Source of the DNA: Clostridium pasteurianum BC1
GTDB taxonomy: Bacteria; Bacillota; Clostridia; Clostridiales; Clostridiaceae
DNA length: 64,000 bases
NCBI RefSeq assembly: GCF_000389635.1
Contig: NC_021182.1
Location: forward strand, 4,815,925 to 4,879,924
Reading direction: 5' to 3'
The translations under genes were made by a program, and so were the position numbers. Positions 42,843-51,427 of this stretch are shown in pieces (the stretch's first letter is position 1; each line of letters begins with the position of its first letter). The notes below the pieces were generated by a model. It was given only the letters and a program-made list of their open reading frames with translations. It was not told where the DNA came from and did no database searches.

Positions 42843-43391
42843 ATGAAGTATTATTTAGTGGCATTATTTGATAAAGATTCTTATTCATTTGTTGAAAGCA
42901 TACAAAAGAATATATGTAAAAAATATAAGTTATATAGGAAACTTCCTGTGCTGCATATTACTCTTGAGGTCATCGATGACCCTGATATTGATAAACTTGA
43001 TAAAATAGTATCAGATGTAATGAAGCCTTACAAGAGGTTTAGAGTAGAACTTAATGGAGTTATTTGTTTTGATCCTCCATATAAATCAGTAAATTTAAAG
43101 GTAGAAAATAAAGGTTACATAACAAGATTAGTAAGGCATATTAATGAAAATTTAAAAATTCATCATTTTAAAGTAAGAGAAGATATCAATAATTGGGACT
43201 TACATGTCTCCTTAGCTAGCACAAACTATGCCATTAGAAAATGGTCTACAGATGAATATAGAATTGCCTGTGAAAATACACGAAATGCTAATCCCAAAAA
43301 AGTAGCAAGAATAGATAGACTTGAACTTTGGAAACCTATTAATAATAAAAAAACCATGACAGTTAAAAGTTTTTCATTAAAAGAATATTAA
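42843..43391 (+). CDS. 2'-5' RNA ligase/2H phosphoesterase family protein
   Basis: 182 aa with the two catalytic H-x-T/S-x motifs of the 2H superfamily: LHITLEV (about residue 40) and LHVSLAS (about 124). The family hydrolyses or ligates 2',5'- or cyclic phosphodiester bonds in RNA; the cellular substrate is unknown. TATGGAGGAATATAA provides a good ribosome binding site. Preceded by structured RNA copy A, which may form its leader, and followed by a terminator. Confidence 0.75.
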   Translation: MKYYLVALFDKDSYSFVESIQKNICKKYKLYRKLPVLHITLEVIDDPDIDKLDKIVSDVMKPYKRFRVELNGVICFDPPYKSVNLKVENKGYITRLVRHINENLKIHHFKVREDINNWDLHVSLASTNYAIRKWSTDEYRIACENTRNANPKKVARIDRLELWKPINNKKTMTVKSFSLKEY

Positions 43392-43435
43392 ATCATCAAT
43401 TATAAACCCCTTTTCCCGGGATAAATTGATGATTA
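43392..43435 (+). terminator. Terminator hairpin
   Basis: AATCATCAATT / AATTGATGATT stem overlapping the end of the 2H gene, followed by A/T-rich sequence. Confidence 0.5.
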
Positions 43436-43554
43436 AATATATTTCCCATTTAAGTATTGACATAACTTTTCCTAGATAGTATATTTAAGCGTAAAGCGAA
43501 TATATAATTGGTTACATAAATAATTATACATATAAAGACTATGATTGGGAAGAG

Positions 43555-43752
43555 TAAGTAATATAAATGTTTTAAAGAGAGTGGGGTTAGGTGAGAACCC
43601 GCAGACTAAATATTACCGAAAATCACCCTTGAGTTGCAAGCTGAATTCTTAGTAAGCTAAGCCGGCATGTCCGTTATGATTTTCAAGTAAGTATTTGGGT
43701 GGTACCGCGAGCAGACTTCGCCCCATAAGGGACATTGTCTGCTCTTTTTTTG
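43555..43752 (+). promoter_or_regulatory. T-box riboswitch upstream of ilvE
   Basis: AGAGAGTGGGGTTAGGTGAG opens stem I. The T-box sequence GGGTGGTACCGCG is present at about 43697-43709. The terminator AGCAGAC/GTCTGCT with a T7 run ends at about 43750. Uncharged tRNA binding would favour the antiterminator and allow ilvE expression. In stem I, AAATCACCCTTGAG suggests an ATC (isoleucine) specifier, consistent with a branched-chain amino acid gene; the specifier assignment is by eye. Confidence 0.9.
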
Positions 43753-43755
43753 ATA

Positions 43756-43803
43756 TGGCATCTGAAAATAAATAACAAGTCAAGGTATTTTTTGAAGATG
43801 CCC
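43756..43803. repeat. Short copy of the MITE-like repeat
   Basis: TGGCATCTGAAAATAAATAA at the left and TTTTTTGAAGATGCC at the right, with the internal part deleted. It lies between the T-box and the ilvE start codon, inside the transcribed leader. Confidence 0.5.
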
Positions 43804-43835
43804 TAAATAATAAAATTTTATAAGGGGGTTTTTTT

Positions 43836-44750
43836 GTGAATAATTCTTATGTAGTTTACAACGGTAAAATAGTTCCTGAAAGCGAGGTAAGTATAAGCAT
43901 TAGATGTAAAGCCTTCAATTATGGTTTAGGCTGCTTTGAAGGAATCAGAGCTTATTGGATTGAGGAAGATGAACAACTTTATGCCTTCAGACTTAAAGAA
44001 CATTATCAAAGATTTTTACAGTCTTGTAAAACTCTTAACATTAAATTACCTTATTCAGTAGATGAGTTATGTACTTTAACTGTAGAACTTTTAAAGAAAA
44101 ATAATTTTAAATCTACAACTTATATAAGACCTATAGCTTATAAGGGTGGAGAAGATATAGGCCCAACTTTAATGGATGAAGACGATAGATTGGTAATATA
44201 TTGTCAACCTTTAGGTAGCTATACTGGTAAAGAAGAACTTAAGGTAGCTATAACTTCCTGGAAAAGACTTGAAGATAATATGCTTCCTCCAAGAACTAAA
44301 GCTACTGCAGCATATCTTAATTCTGCTCTTGCTTCCCTTGAAGTAAAACAAAATGGATATGACGAAGCTATATTTCTAACTAGCAGCGGTAATATATGTG
44401 AAGGTCCTGGAGAGAACTTATTTATATTTAAAAAGGGAAAACTTGTAACTCCTCCTCCAAGTGACAATATACTTGAAGGAATAACAAGAGATACTGTTAT
44501 TGAGCTTGCAAAAAATGAATTAAATCTTGAAGTAGTAGAAAGAAGTATAACAAGAACTGAATTATACGCTTCCGATGAGGTTTTCTTCAGTGGAACAGCT
44601 ATGGAAGTTACCCCTGTAATTGAAGTAGACAACAGAGTAATAGGTGATGGAAAGCAGGGAGAAATATCAAAGAAAATTAAAGAATTGTTCTTTGAAATAA
44701 CTTCAAGCAAAAATCCTAAATATTCTAAATACTGTACTCCTGTATATTAA
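43836..44750 (+). CDS. ilvE: Branched-chain amino acid aminotransferase
   Basis: 304 aa fold-type IV PLP enzyme for the last step of Ile/Leu/Val synthesis. Motifs: FNYGLGCFEGIRAYW near the N-terminus, the PLP lysine in PRTKATAAYLNSALASLE, EAIFLTSSGNICEGPGENLF, and the C-terminal EVFFSGTAMEVTPV that distinguishes BCAT from D-amino acid transaminases. A strong AAGGGGG precedes GTG 43836. Controlled by the T-box at 43555-43752. Confidence 0.92.
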   Translation: MNNSYVVYNGKIVPESEVSISIRCKAFNYGLGCFEGIRAYWIEEDEQLYAFRLKEHYQRFLQSCKTLNIKLPYSVDELCTLTVELLKKNNFKSTTYIRPIAYKGGEDIGPTLMDEDDRLVIYCQPLGSYTGKEELKVAITSWKRLEDNMLPPRTKATAAYLNSALASLEVKQNGYDEAIFLTSSGNICEGPGENLFIFKKGKLVTPPPSDNILEGITRDTVIELAKNELNLEVVERSITRTELYASDEVFFSGTAMEVTPVIEVDNRVIGDGKQGEISKKIKELFFEITSSKNPKYSKYCTPVY

Positions 44751-44845
44751 TTTTTATACACTAAAGCAGCATCAAGAAATAATAAGATAAATTTATAATT
44801 ATTTTATTGATGACTCTAAAGTTAAATTTAAAGGGAGTTTATTAT

Positions 44846-46138
44846 ATGAAAAACATTGATATGAAATATGGCGATACACATATTACTTTTCCTATTGATG
44901 AAAACAATATTGTACAGATAATAGAAGGTAATCCATTTAATCTAGGTAAAACTGAAGATGAGATAATATTAGATTCTCTTGCTAATCCTATAAACAGTCC
45001 AAGGCTAAAGGATATAGTCCATAATGGTGAGAAGATATGTATTGTAATTTCAGATGTTACCAGAGCTTGGCAAAGACCTTATAAATTTTTATCTCCAATT
45101 GTAGAAGAACTTAATAGCGCTGGCATACCAGATAAGGATATTATTTTTTTAAGTGCTACAGGCACCCATAGGAAACAGACTGAAAAAGAACATGAGAACC
45201 TATTGGGCGCTGAATTACATAAAAGATTTGATGTTATTGACCATGACTGTCTTGATCAGAATAATTTAGTATACCTAGGTGAAACAAGTTACGGAACCCC
45301 TGTATGGATGAATAAAATAGCTATGGAATGTGACCATATAGTAATAACTGGTTCAATAGTTTATCATTTGCTTGCTGGATGGGCAGGTGGTAAAAAATCT
45401 ATTCTTCCTGGAATATCTGGCTATGATACTATTATGGCAAATCACGCTCTTTCCCTTGGCAAGAATATAGGTGATGGGAGTAATCCACTGGTTAGATCAG
45501 GAAGCATTGCAAATAATCCTGTGCATAATGATATGCTGGAAGCTGCTGCATTTGTTAAGCCTAGCTTTATGTTTAATGTAATTATGGGTTCGGATGGTAA
45601 TATTGCTGCTGCAGTTTCAGGTGATTATGTAGAAGCTCATGCCATGGGTAGAGATTTGGTAAATAGAATAGATGGCGTTAAAATTCATAGAAAAGCTGAT
45701 CTTGTTATTGGAAGTGCTGGTGGATATCCTAAAGATATAAATTTATATCAAAGTAGTAAAACACTGATTAATATGAATGAAGCTGCTAAGGATGGTGCTG
45801 CTTTAATCCTTATATCTCAATGTAGGGAAGGCCTTGGTGGAGACTCTGATATTAAGGATATAATATTAAATTATGATAATATTTTAGATAGGGAAAAATC
45901 CCTTAGGGAAAGATACAGTATATCAAAATTCATAGGATACTACGTCTGCGAACTGGCAGAAAAATATGATTTTATAATGGTTTCTGATATAGATGAGAAT
46001 TTGGTGAAAAACGCAAACATAAAAGTAGTTAGTACTATGTATGAGGCCCTTAACATAGTTTACGAAAAGAAAGGCAAAAGTTTGGAAACCATACTAATGC
46101 CTAAGGGTGCTAATACATTGCCTATTTTAGAAAATTAA
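44846..46138 (+). CDS. larA: LarA-like nickel-dependent racemase
   Basis: 430 aa member of the lactate racemase LarA family (DUF2088), which uses a nickel-pincer cofactor to racemise lactate or other 2-hydroxyacids. Key segments: VISDVTRAWQRPYKFL, SATGTHRKQTEKEHENLLG (catalytic His region), the H..H site in GSIVYHLLAGWAGGKKSILP, and PGISGYDTIMANHALSLG. Substrate may differ from lactate, since many DUF2088 proteins act on other hydroxyacids. Start at ATG 44846 after AAAGGGAG. No larB/C/E genes are in view, so the cofactor would be made elsewhere. A 14-bp perfect hairpin terminator follows. Confidence 0.8.
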   Translation: MKNIDMKYGDTHITFPIDENNIVQIIEGNPFNLGKTEDEIILDSLANPINSPRLKDIVHNGEKICIVISDVTRAWQRPYKFLSPIVEELNSAGIPDKDIIFLSATGTHRKQTEKEHENLLGAELHKRFDVIDHDCLDQNNLVYLGETSYGTPVWMNKIAMECDHIVITGSIVYHLLAGWAGGKKSILPGISGYDTIMANHALSLGKNIGDGSNPLVRSGSIANNPVHNDMLEAAAFVKPSFMFNVIMGSDGNIAAAVSGDYVEAHAMGRDLVNRIDGVKIHRKADLVIGSAGGYPKDINLYQSSKTLINMNEAAKDGAALILISQCREGLGGDSDIKDIILNYDNILDREKSLRERYSISKFIGYYVCELAEKYDFIMVSDIDENLVKNANIKVVSTMYEALNIVYEKKGKSLETILMPKGANTLPILEN

Positions 46139-46144
46139 AATCAA

Positions 46145-46189
46145 TTCATCTGAATTTAATTATGCCTGCAATAACTAAATTCAGATGAA
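46145..46189. terminator. Terminator between larA and the minus-strand structured RNA
   Basis: TTCATCTGAATTTA / TAAATTCAGATGAA perfect 14-bp stem, placed to stop transcripts from both sides. Confidence 0.7.
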
Positions 46190-46224
46190 TATATAACTCA
46201 TTCGGTTACAGTTATCTTTATCTG

Positions 46225-46420
46225 ATATTATCAGATGACTATCAATGAATCTTGCTCGGTGGAAGTTTGTATTTCCACTGAGTTTAGATGAATTATCCAG
46301 GGACGTGCCGATGTTATCTCCACCTTTAGAAAAGCAGAGAACCAAAATCTTAGATTTTGTGTGAATCGCTTTCACAGAGTGCGGTGGAGTGTTACATCGG
46401 CTAGTCATCGGATAAAATAA
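46225..46420 (-). ncRNA. Structured RNA candidate, copy B
   Basis: Reading down the minus strand: TTATCCGATGACTA (P1, 5' arm); a nested stem GCCGATGT/ACATCGGC with CTCCACC/GGTGGAG inside; ACGTCCCTGGATAA; hairpin GTGGAA/TTCCAC; then TAGTCATCTGAT closing P1 (11 of 12 pairs); then an ATCTGAT/ATCAGAT hairpin. About 190 nt, clearly structured, with no protein. The motifs TTATCCGATGACTA and ACGTCCCTGGATAA are shared with copy A. Located between larA and dUTPase, in neither gene's direction. Confidence 0.6.
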
Positions 46421-46641
46421 GACTTATGTATTAATATAAACCTAGTATGGTAATAGATCTTAACTAGGTTTTCTTAATTTATATATAAATTTAATTAATT
46501 AATAAGTAATATTATCTTTTAATATTAAATTATCATGAATTTAATTATTTTTTTATGTAATCGTTTATGTAACCTTTTATTATTTATAACTTTCATATAA
46601 AATATATGTTATATACCAGTTATGGAAAGGCGGCTTTATTA

Positions 46642-47127
46642 ATGAATTTGAATAAACTATTTAATCTACAAAAAGAGCTAGATAGCAGAATACTAAGTGA
46701 GCATAACTTAAAGGCCGACAACTTATTCTCTAAAAAAGCTCTTGCACTTCAAGTAGAGGTAGGCGAGTTAGCCAACGAAACTAGATGTTTCAAATATTGG
46801 AGCAAAAAAAGTCCTTCTCCAGAGGAAATCATTCTAGAAGAATTTGTGGATTGTCTGCATTTTATATTAAGTATAGGTATAGATAAAAATTTTGAACATA
46901 TACAACTTGCGGCTGCAAATTATGGAGACAAAATAACAGAACAGTTTTTAGATCTTTTCATTGATATTAATGATTTCTTAATATGCTCTTCAATTGATCA
47001 CTATATAACTCTTTTTGAAGATTTCTTGAGTTTAGGTTTAAACTTAGGATTTACAGAAGATAAAATAGAAGAAGCTTATTTAAAGAAGAACCTTATAAAT
47101 CATGAAAGACAAAATATCGGTTATTAA
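46642..47127 (+). CDS. Dimeric (all-alpha) dUTPase family protein
   Basis: 161 aa. NLQKELDSRILSEHN and ALQVEVGELANETRCFKYWS carry the first ExxE metal site, and EEFVDCLHFILSIGID the second, characteristic of dimeric dUTPases of the MazG-like superfamily. It hydrolyses dUTP to dUMP, limiting uracil incorporation. Start at ATG 46642 (AAAGGCGG upstream). The stop codon is immediately joined by a 160-bp MITE-like repeat; the last base of TAA is the first base of the repeat. Confidence 0.82.
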   Translation: MNLNKLFNLQKELDSRILSEHNLKADNLFSKKALALQVEVGELANETRCFKYWSKKSPSPEEIILEEFVDCLHFILSIGIDKNFEHIQLAAANYGDKITEQFLDLFIDINDFLICSSIDHYITLFEDFLSLGLNLGFTEDKIEEAYLKKNLINHERQNIGY

Positions 47128-47286
47128 GGCATCTAAAAATAAATAATAAGTCAAAGATGCGACGAATATTTTGAATCCAACAAGGAAACAGGTTCTGATG
47201 ATAGTTGGACTATCAGAGGGTTCTGTTGACGCAGTAGGATTCAAAATAGGCTAGCATACTGACTTAGTTATTTTTAGAAGATGCCT
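47127..47286. repeat. 160-bp MITE-like repeat, full copy 1
   Basis: Terminal inverted repeats AGGCATCT / AGATGCCT; subterminal AAATAAATAATAAGTCA against TGACTTAGTTATTTTT; interior with TTTTGAATCC...GGATTCAAAA and GATAGTTGGACTATC palindromes, so nearly the whole element folds as one hairpin. An inverted, same-length copy lies at 53114-53273. No coding capacity. Confidence 0.8.
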
Positions 47287-47403
47287 AAAATTAATTGAAC
47301 AATATACATGCACTATAAAGTTTATCAAATAGCTTTTATAGTGTTTTTTTTACTTATATATACACATATATTGGGGCATACTAATCTTCAGGATGGTGAT
47401 TTT

Positions 47404-47835
47404 ATGATTGGCATATTTTTATCAATTTTATCAGGAATTTGTATGAGTCTTCAAGGAGTTTTTAATACAAGGCTAAGCGAGAAAATAGGTCTTTGGGAAA
47501 CAAATGTAATTGTTCAGGGAAGTGCATTAATTTTTACTTCCATAGTATTGATTTTTGCCAGCAAGGGCAATTTTAAAAATATAAAAGATGTAAACAAAAT
47601 GTATCTTTTAGGTGGAATACTTGGTGTCATAATTGTCTATACTGTTATGAAGGGAATATCTTCTGTGGGAACTACCTGTGCAATCTCAACAATATTAATT
47701 GCTCAACTTTTGGCTGCAGCTATTATTGACGCTTTTGGATTCTTTGATACTCCTAAAATAGCCTTCGGAGCTAATGAAATATTAGGTGTAATCATTATGA
47801 TAGTAGGTATAGTAGTATTTAAATGGAAATGTTGA
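47404..47835 (+). CDS. DMT-family transporter, YdcZ-like
   Basis: 143 aa with five predicted helices (IFLSILSGICMSLQGVFNTR, VQGSALIFTSIVLIFAS, LLGGILGVIIVYTVM, CAISTILIAQLLAAAIIDAF, IMIVGIVVFKWKC). The conserved G-x-x-x-S-x-Q-G-x-x-N-x-x-L opening is that of the small DMT/YdcZ (DUF606) family of inner-membrane proteins of unknown substrate. Start at ATG 47404 after GGTGATTTT. Half-length DMT proteins usually dimerise. Confidence 0.8.
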   Translation: MIGIFLSILSGICMSLQGVFNTRLSEKIGLWETNVIVQGSALIFTSIVLIFASKGNFKNIKDVNKMYLLGGILGVIIVYTVMKGISSVGTTCAISTILIAQLLAAAIIDAFGFFDTPKIAFGANEILGVIIMIVGIVVFKWKC

Positions 47836-47915
47836 AAATTTTTCTGATTATTTAATAGCAAATATCAAGTTTTAAAATATAATAATAATGGAAGTCATCT
47901 TACGGAGGAAAATTG

Positions 47916-49115
47916 ATGTTTTCTATGAGAAAAAAACTTGATAACAACCTGAGACTTGCTATTGAAAAAGATAGGCTTAAAAATTATAGGGTCATTATTC
48001 ACTGTACTGCCTTATTGGATAGATTTCAATCAAAAATAAAATCTCTTAGAGGGGAATTAATCTGTATAATCCCTTCTGTTAACTGTGTATGTGCAAACAT
48101 ATCTGCTAATACCATTAAGCGTTTAATAGAATATCCAGAGGTAAATTTTATTACCTTAGATAATTTTGCTTATCTTTGCGCAAATAGTATATCCGCCTCT
48201 AATAAGATAAGTTTATCTAAAAATTTGAAATTTACAGGTAAAGATGTATGCATAGCTTTAGTAGATAGCGGTATATATCCACATCCTGATTTATTGAGTC
48301 CTTTTAAAAGAATCAAAAATTTTATAGATATTGTAAACGGACTTAATTATCCTTATGATGATAATGGCCACGGTACTTTTGTCAGTGGAGTAATATCTGG
48401 CAGTGGCATTAATTCAAATGGCATGTACAAAGGCATAGCTCCAAACAGCAGCATATACTGTATAAAGGCCTTTAATTCTTTGGGAAAAGCTTATATATCA
48501 AACATACTTTTAGCCATAGACAAAATTCTTTATGACTGTAAGGAATTTAACATAAGAATACTTTGCTTACCTTTTGAGATAAGTACAGAAGAGGATTTTA
48601 TATTATCACTTTTTCATAATGCTTTTGAAAAGGCGAAGGAGAACAACATTGTAGTAGTAGTTCCAAGTGGAAATAACGAAAATATAAAAAGTTCTATAAG
48701 AGGAATTGCTGGATTAGATAACTGTTTAACTGTTGGTGGCCTTGATACTGCTTCTACAATTAAATCATATCATTATTCCGCTAGCGGTCCCTGCGGCAAG
48801 CTTATGAAGCCAGATCTTTCCGCCGCCTGCGTTGATATATATTCTTTAAAATCTGATACAAACTACGTTTCAGAAAGAGATGGGGTAAAACTTTATCCTC
48901 ATAAAATGGAAAAATACTATACCAGTTTTACAGGTACTTCTTGTGCAGCTGCCTATGTAAGTGGAATTTGTGCTCTCTTATTGGAAAGTAATAAAAATTT
49001 AAATTATAATGATATTATTTCCCTTATTAAAGCTTCTTGCAAATTATTAAGTTTTCCAAAATGGCAGCAAGGCGAAGGTATAATAGAAATAAATAAATTG
49101 TTCAGTAATGAATAA
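47916..49115 (+). CDS. S8 family (subtilisin-like) serine peptidase
   Basis: 400 aa. An inhibitor-I9-like prodomain covers about residues 15-85 (VIIHCTALLDRF...). The subtilase catalytic domain follows, with Asp in ALVDSGIYPHPDL, His in DDNGHGTFVSG and Ser in FTGTSCAAAYVSGICALL; the oxyanion Asn is in VVPSGNNEN. No signal peptide, so it is either cytoplasmic or packaged in the forespore; clostridial relatives include Csp-type germination proteases, though these differ in detail. Start at ATG 47916 after GGAGG; a TTG just before it is less likely. All triad residues are intact. Confidence 0.88.
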   Translation: MFSMRKKLDNNLRLAIEKDRLKNYRVIIHCTALLDRFQSKIKSLRGELICIIPSVNCVCANISANTIKRLIEYPEVNFITLDNFAYLCANSISASNKISLSKNLKFTGKDVCIALVDSGIYPHPDLLSPFKRIKNFIDIVNGLNYPYDDNGHGTFVSGVISGSGINSNGMYKGIAPNSSIYCIKAFNSLGKAYISNILLAIDKILYDCKEFNIRILCLPFEISTEEDFILSLFHNAFEKAKENNIVVVVPSGNNENIKSSIRGIAGLDNCLTVGGLDTASTIKSYHYSASGPCGKLMKPDLSAACVDIYSLKSDTNYVSERDGVKLYPHKMEKYYTSFTGTSCAAAYVSGICALLLESNKNLNYNDIISLIKASCKLLSFPKWQQGEGIIEINKLFSNE

Positions 49116-49152
49116 AATTCGATTTTCTGCACATAACTATAATCATAAAGTA

Positions 49153-49209
49153 AGGCACATTCAAATAAATAGTCAGCGTCTTTGACTTACTATTTATTTT
49201 CATATGCTT
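49153..49209. repeat. Degenerate copy of the MITE-like repeat
   Basis: AGGCACATTCAAATAAATAG ... GACTTACTATTTATTTTCATATGCTT; the arms resemble those of the 160-bp element, the interior is lost. Confidence 0.4.
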
Positions 49210-49288
49210 AATCCAAAATTATTAAAACCAAATTTCGCTCTCAGGCATTCTTAGCTTTTCATGCTCTGCATGCTTGTATAAATATTAG

Positions 49289-49320
49289 CCTCTGAGTTTA
49301 AATTCTCAGAGGTTTTTATT
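49289..49320 (+). terminator. Terminator hairpin
   Basis: CCTCTGAG / CTCAGAGG stem followed by TTTTTATTTTTATTT; serves the subtilase gene about 170 nt upstream. Confidence 0.75.
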
Positions 49321-49365
49321 TTTATTTAAATGTTATTGCATTAACAAACCTTACTAATTTGAAAT

Positions 49366-49442
49366 TTGTTTCTACTATTCAGATTAGACAAGTTATTTAG
49401 GAACGTGCCTCTTTTACCTCCCTATAGTTATATTCGCTAGAT
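49366..49442 (-). ncRNA. Possible third, shortened copy of the structured RNA
   Basis: The minus strand has GGCACGTTCCTAAATAA, close to the GGCACGTCCCTGGATAA of copy B, preceded by AGGGAGGTAAAAGAGG. The P1 motif is poorly conserved. Listed as a weak relative only. Confidence 0.25.
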
Positions 49443-49443
49443 A

Positions 49444-50349
49444 TCAGGTGAAATTTATATCCCTGCAAAGTCTATCTTTTCCCACTATAGTATTGTCAAA
49501 TATCTTTTTTGTATGTTCCAAATATTTTTCTGGCTCTTTAAGTGATGGACTAAAATGAGTGAGCCAAAGTTCTTTTACATTACCTTCTTTTGCCAAAGCT
49601 GCTGCTTCACTAAAAAGCATATGTTTATTTTTAATGGCCTTTTCTAAGCTATCATCTTCACCATACATACCTTCACATATAAAAAGTTCAGCCTCCTTTA
49701 TAAAATCCACAAGAGAAGCTATAGGTCTTGTATCTGTAACATAACAAATTTTTATACCCTTTCTCTCATCGCCTAAAACCATGTCTGGCGTAAATACTCT
49801 TTTGCCAAATTGAATGCTTTCACCCTTTTGAAGAATACTCCATAGTTTTATAGGCACATCATTTAACTGAGCCTTTTCTTTGTTAAATTTCTTTCTTCTC
49901 TTTATCTCTACACTATAACCTAAGCAAGGAAGAGTATGTTCACAACTTATAGCATGAATTATCATATCATTTAATTTAAGTTCATAGAAATCCTGTTGTA
50001 CTTCTATTAATTTTAATTCATAGGGAAGCATTGGTGCTATAACTGTCATACCTTCAACAACCTTTTTTAATCCTGAAGGTCCTACTATAGTAAGTGGTTC
50101 TATTCTGCCTGAATTGGCGATAGTTAACAAAAGCCCAGGAAGTCCTGCTATATGATCTGCATGATAATGAGTAAAGCAGATAATGTCTATAGCTTTAAAG
50201 CCACTACCTAATATTTTCATAGAAACTTGAGTTCCCTCGCCACAATCAATTAACAATTTACTGCCATTAGAACTTACCAGCATGGAAGTAAGTGATCTAT
50301 TTGGAACAGGCATACTGCCTCCACAACCTAATAGACATACATCAAGCAA
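49444..50349 (-). CDS. rnz: Ribonuclease Z
   Basis: 301 aa tRNA 3'-end endonuclease of the metallo-beta-lactamase fold. [20 protein letters not shown] start, histidine motif [19 protein letters not shown], a long exosite-like insert (about residues 150-185), [21 protein letters not shown], and the final WLTHFSPSL. The typical length of bacterial tRNase Z is ~300. Transcribed towards the subtilase gene. Confidence 0.92.
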   Translation of the reverse strand: MLDVCLLGCGGSMPVPNRSLTSMLVSSNGSKLLIDCGEGTQVSMKILGSGFKAIDIICFTHYHADHIAGLPGLLLTIANSGRIEPLTIVGPSGLKKVVEGMTVIAPMLPYELKLIEVQQDFYELKLNDMIIHAISCEHTLPCLGYSVEIKRRKKFNKEKAQLNDVPIKLWSILQKGESIQFGKRVFTPDMVLGDERKGIKICYVTDTRPIASLVDFIKEAELFICEGMYGEDDSLEKAIKNKHMLFSEAAALAKEGNVKELWLTHFSPSLKEPEKYLEHTKKIFDNTIVGKDRLCRDINFT

Positions 50350-50728
50350 ATTTATCCCTTCTTTACCTTAAAGTAATTATCTACGCTCCTATTTTCAAAA
50401 CAATCCATCCTTTAAATATTATAATCAAAATTATAATTATTATAGAGCTTATACTGAAACTTAATAAAATAGCATATACAGCTTTAGTAAAAAATATTCC
50501 TGTTATAACTGCTGTAACAATTGATGGACTAAATATAATTATACATTATATTATTAGTGTGTTATTTGTATAGTACACATTTTGTAATATTTAGTCAACA
50601 AATTATTTCCAAAAGTTAATTTGTATTTTATTCATTATTGCTTTAAAATATATATATACTCTATATTAGTAGATATTATTACATTTTTACTAATAACTAT
50701 TAAATCAATATTTGAGAGGGTGATTATT
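50350..50728. other. AT-rich intergenic region
   Basis: Contains an isoleucine-rich open stretch on the plus strand that lacks a ribosome binding site and looks like low-complexity AT-rich DNA. Presumably holds the divergent promoters of rnz and ferritin; none is clear enough to place. Confidence 0.4.
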
Positions 50729-51241
50729 ATGATAAGTGAAAAATTATTTTCTGCCTTAAATGATCAAGTAAACTATGAATTTTATTCAGCACATATTTAT
50801 TTAGCAATGCAGGCATACTGTGCATCACAAGATTTAACTGGTTTTGAAAACTTTTTCAAAGTACAAATTGAAGAAGAAAGATTTCATGCTAATAAATTCT
50901 TTAATTACATAGTTGATATGGATGGCACAGTTGTAATTAAAGGCATGGATAATCCAAATAATGAATTTGGTTCAATACTTGATGCTTTCAAAGCCACATT
51001 AAATCATGAAAAAATTGTAACTGAAAGAATTTACAACCTCATGGATATAGCTACAAATGAAAAAGAACACGCAACTATAAGCTTCTTGAAGTGGTTTATT
51101 GATGAACAAACCGAAGAAGAAAAGACTGTTTCTACTATATTAAAGAGATTAGAGAGAATAGGCGATGATAAAGCTGCATTGTACATGCTAGATGCTGAAT
51201 TAAACCAAAGAGTCTTTACCCCACCGACAACTACAGCTTAA
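50729..51241 (+). CDS. ftnA: Ferritin
   Basis: 170 aa non-haem ferritin forming an iron-storage cage. Ferroxidase ligands: Glu in LNDQVNYEFYSAHIYLAMQAY, E-E-E-R-F-H-A-N-K-F (Glu and His), EKIVTERIYNLMD, and the Gln/Glu-rich EQTEEEKTVSTIL. Start at ATG 50729 with GAGAGGGTG upstream; a longer frame has no ribosome binding site. The C-terminus R-V-F-T-P-P is the normal ferritin E-helix region end. Confidence 0.93.
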   Translation: MISEKLFSALNDQVNYEFYSAHIYLAMQAYCASQDLTGFENFFKVQIEEERFHANKFFNYIVDMDGTVVIKGMDNPNNEFGSILDAFKATLNHEKIVTERIYNLMDIATNEKEHATISFLKWFIDEQTEEEKTVSTILKRLERIGDDKAALYMLDAELNQRVFTPPTTTA

Positions 51242-51259
51242 TCAATTTGTTTTTTATGT

Positions 51260-51338
51260 AGGCATCTTCAAATAAATAGCAAGTTAAAAATGCAAAATGG
51301 ACTAGCGTACTAATTGTTTATTTATTTGAAGATATCCT
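51260..51338. repeat. Partial copy of the MITE-like repeat
   Basis: AGGCATCTTCAAATAAATAG at the left, CTATTTATTTGAAGATATCCT-like right arm (TTATTTATTTGAAGATATCC); contains the internal CTAGCGTACT that corresponds to CTAGCATACT of full copies. About half the full length. Confidence 0.6.
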
Positions 51339-51427
51339 ATAGTTACTGTAAATCAAAATATAACATATGAAGAAAGCCTTATATATATCTTATGAAGTTT
51401 ATGCTTGCAATTACCTCACTTATTTTG

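Noticed and set aside
50373-50573. Isoleucine-rich open frame on the plus strand upstream of ferritin
   Set aside because: No ribosome binding site, low complexity, overlaps the rnz start; most likely chance.
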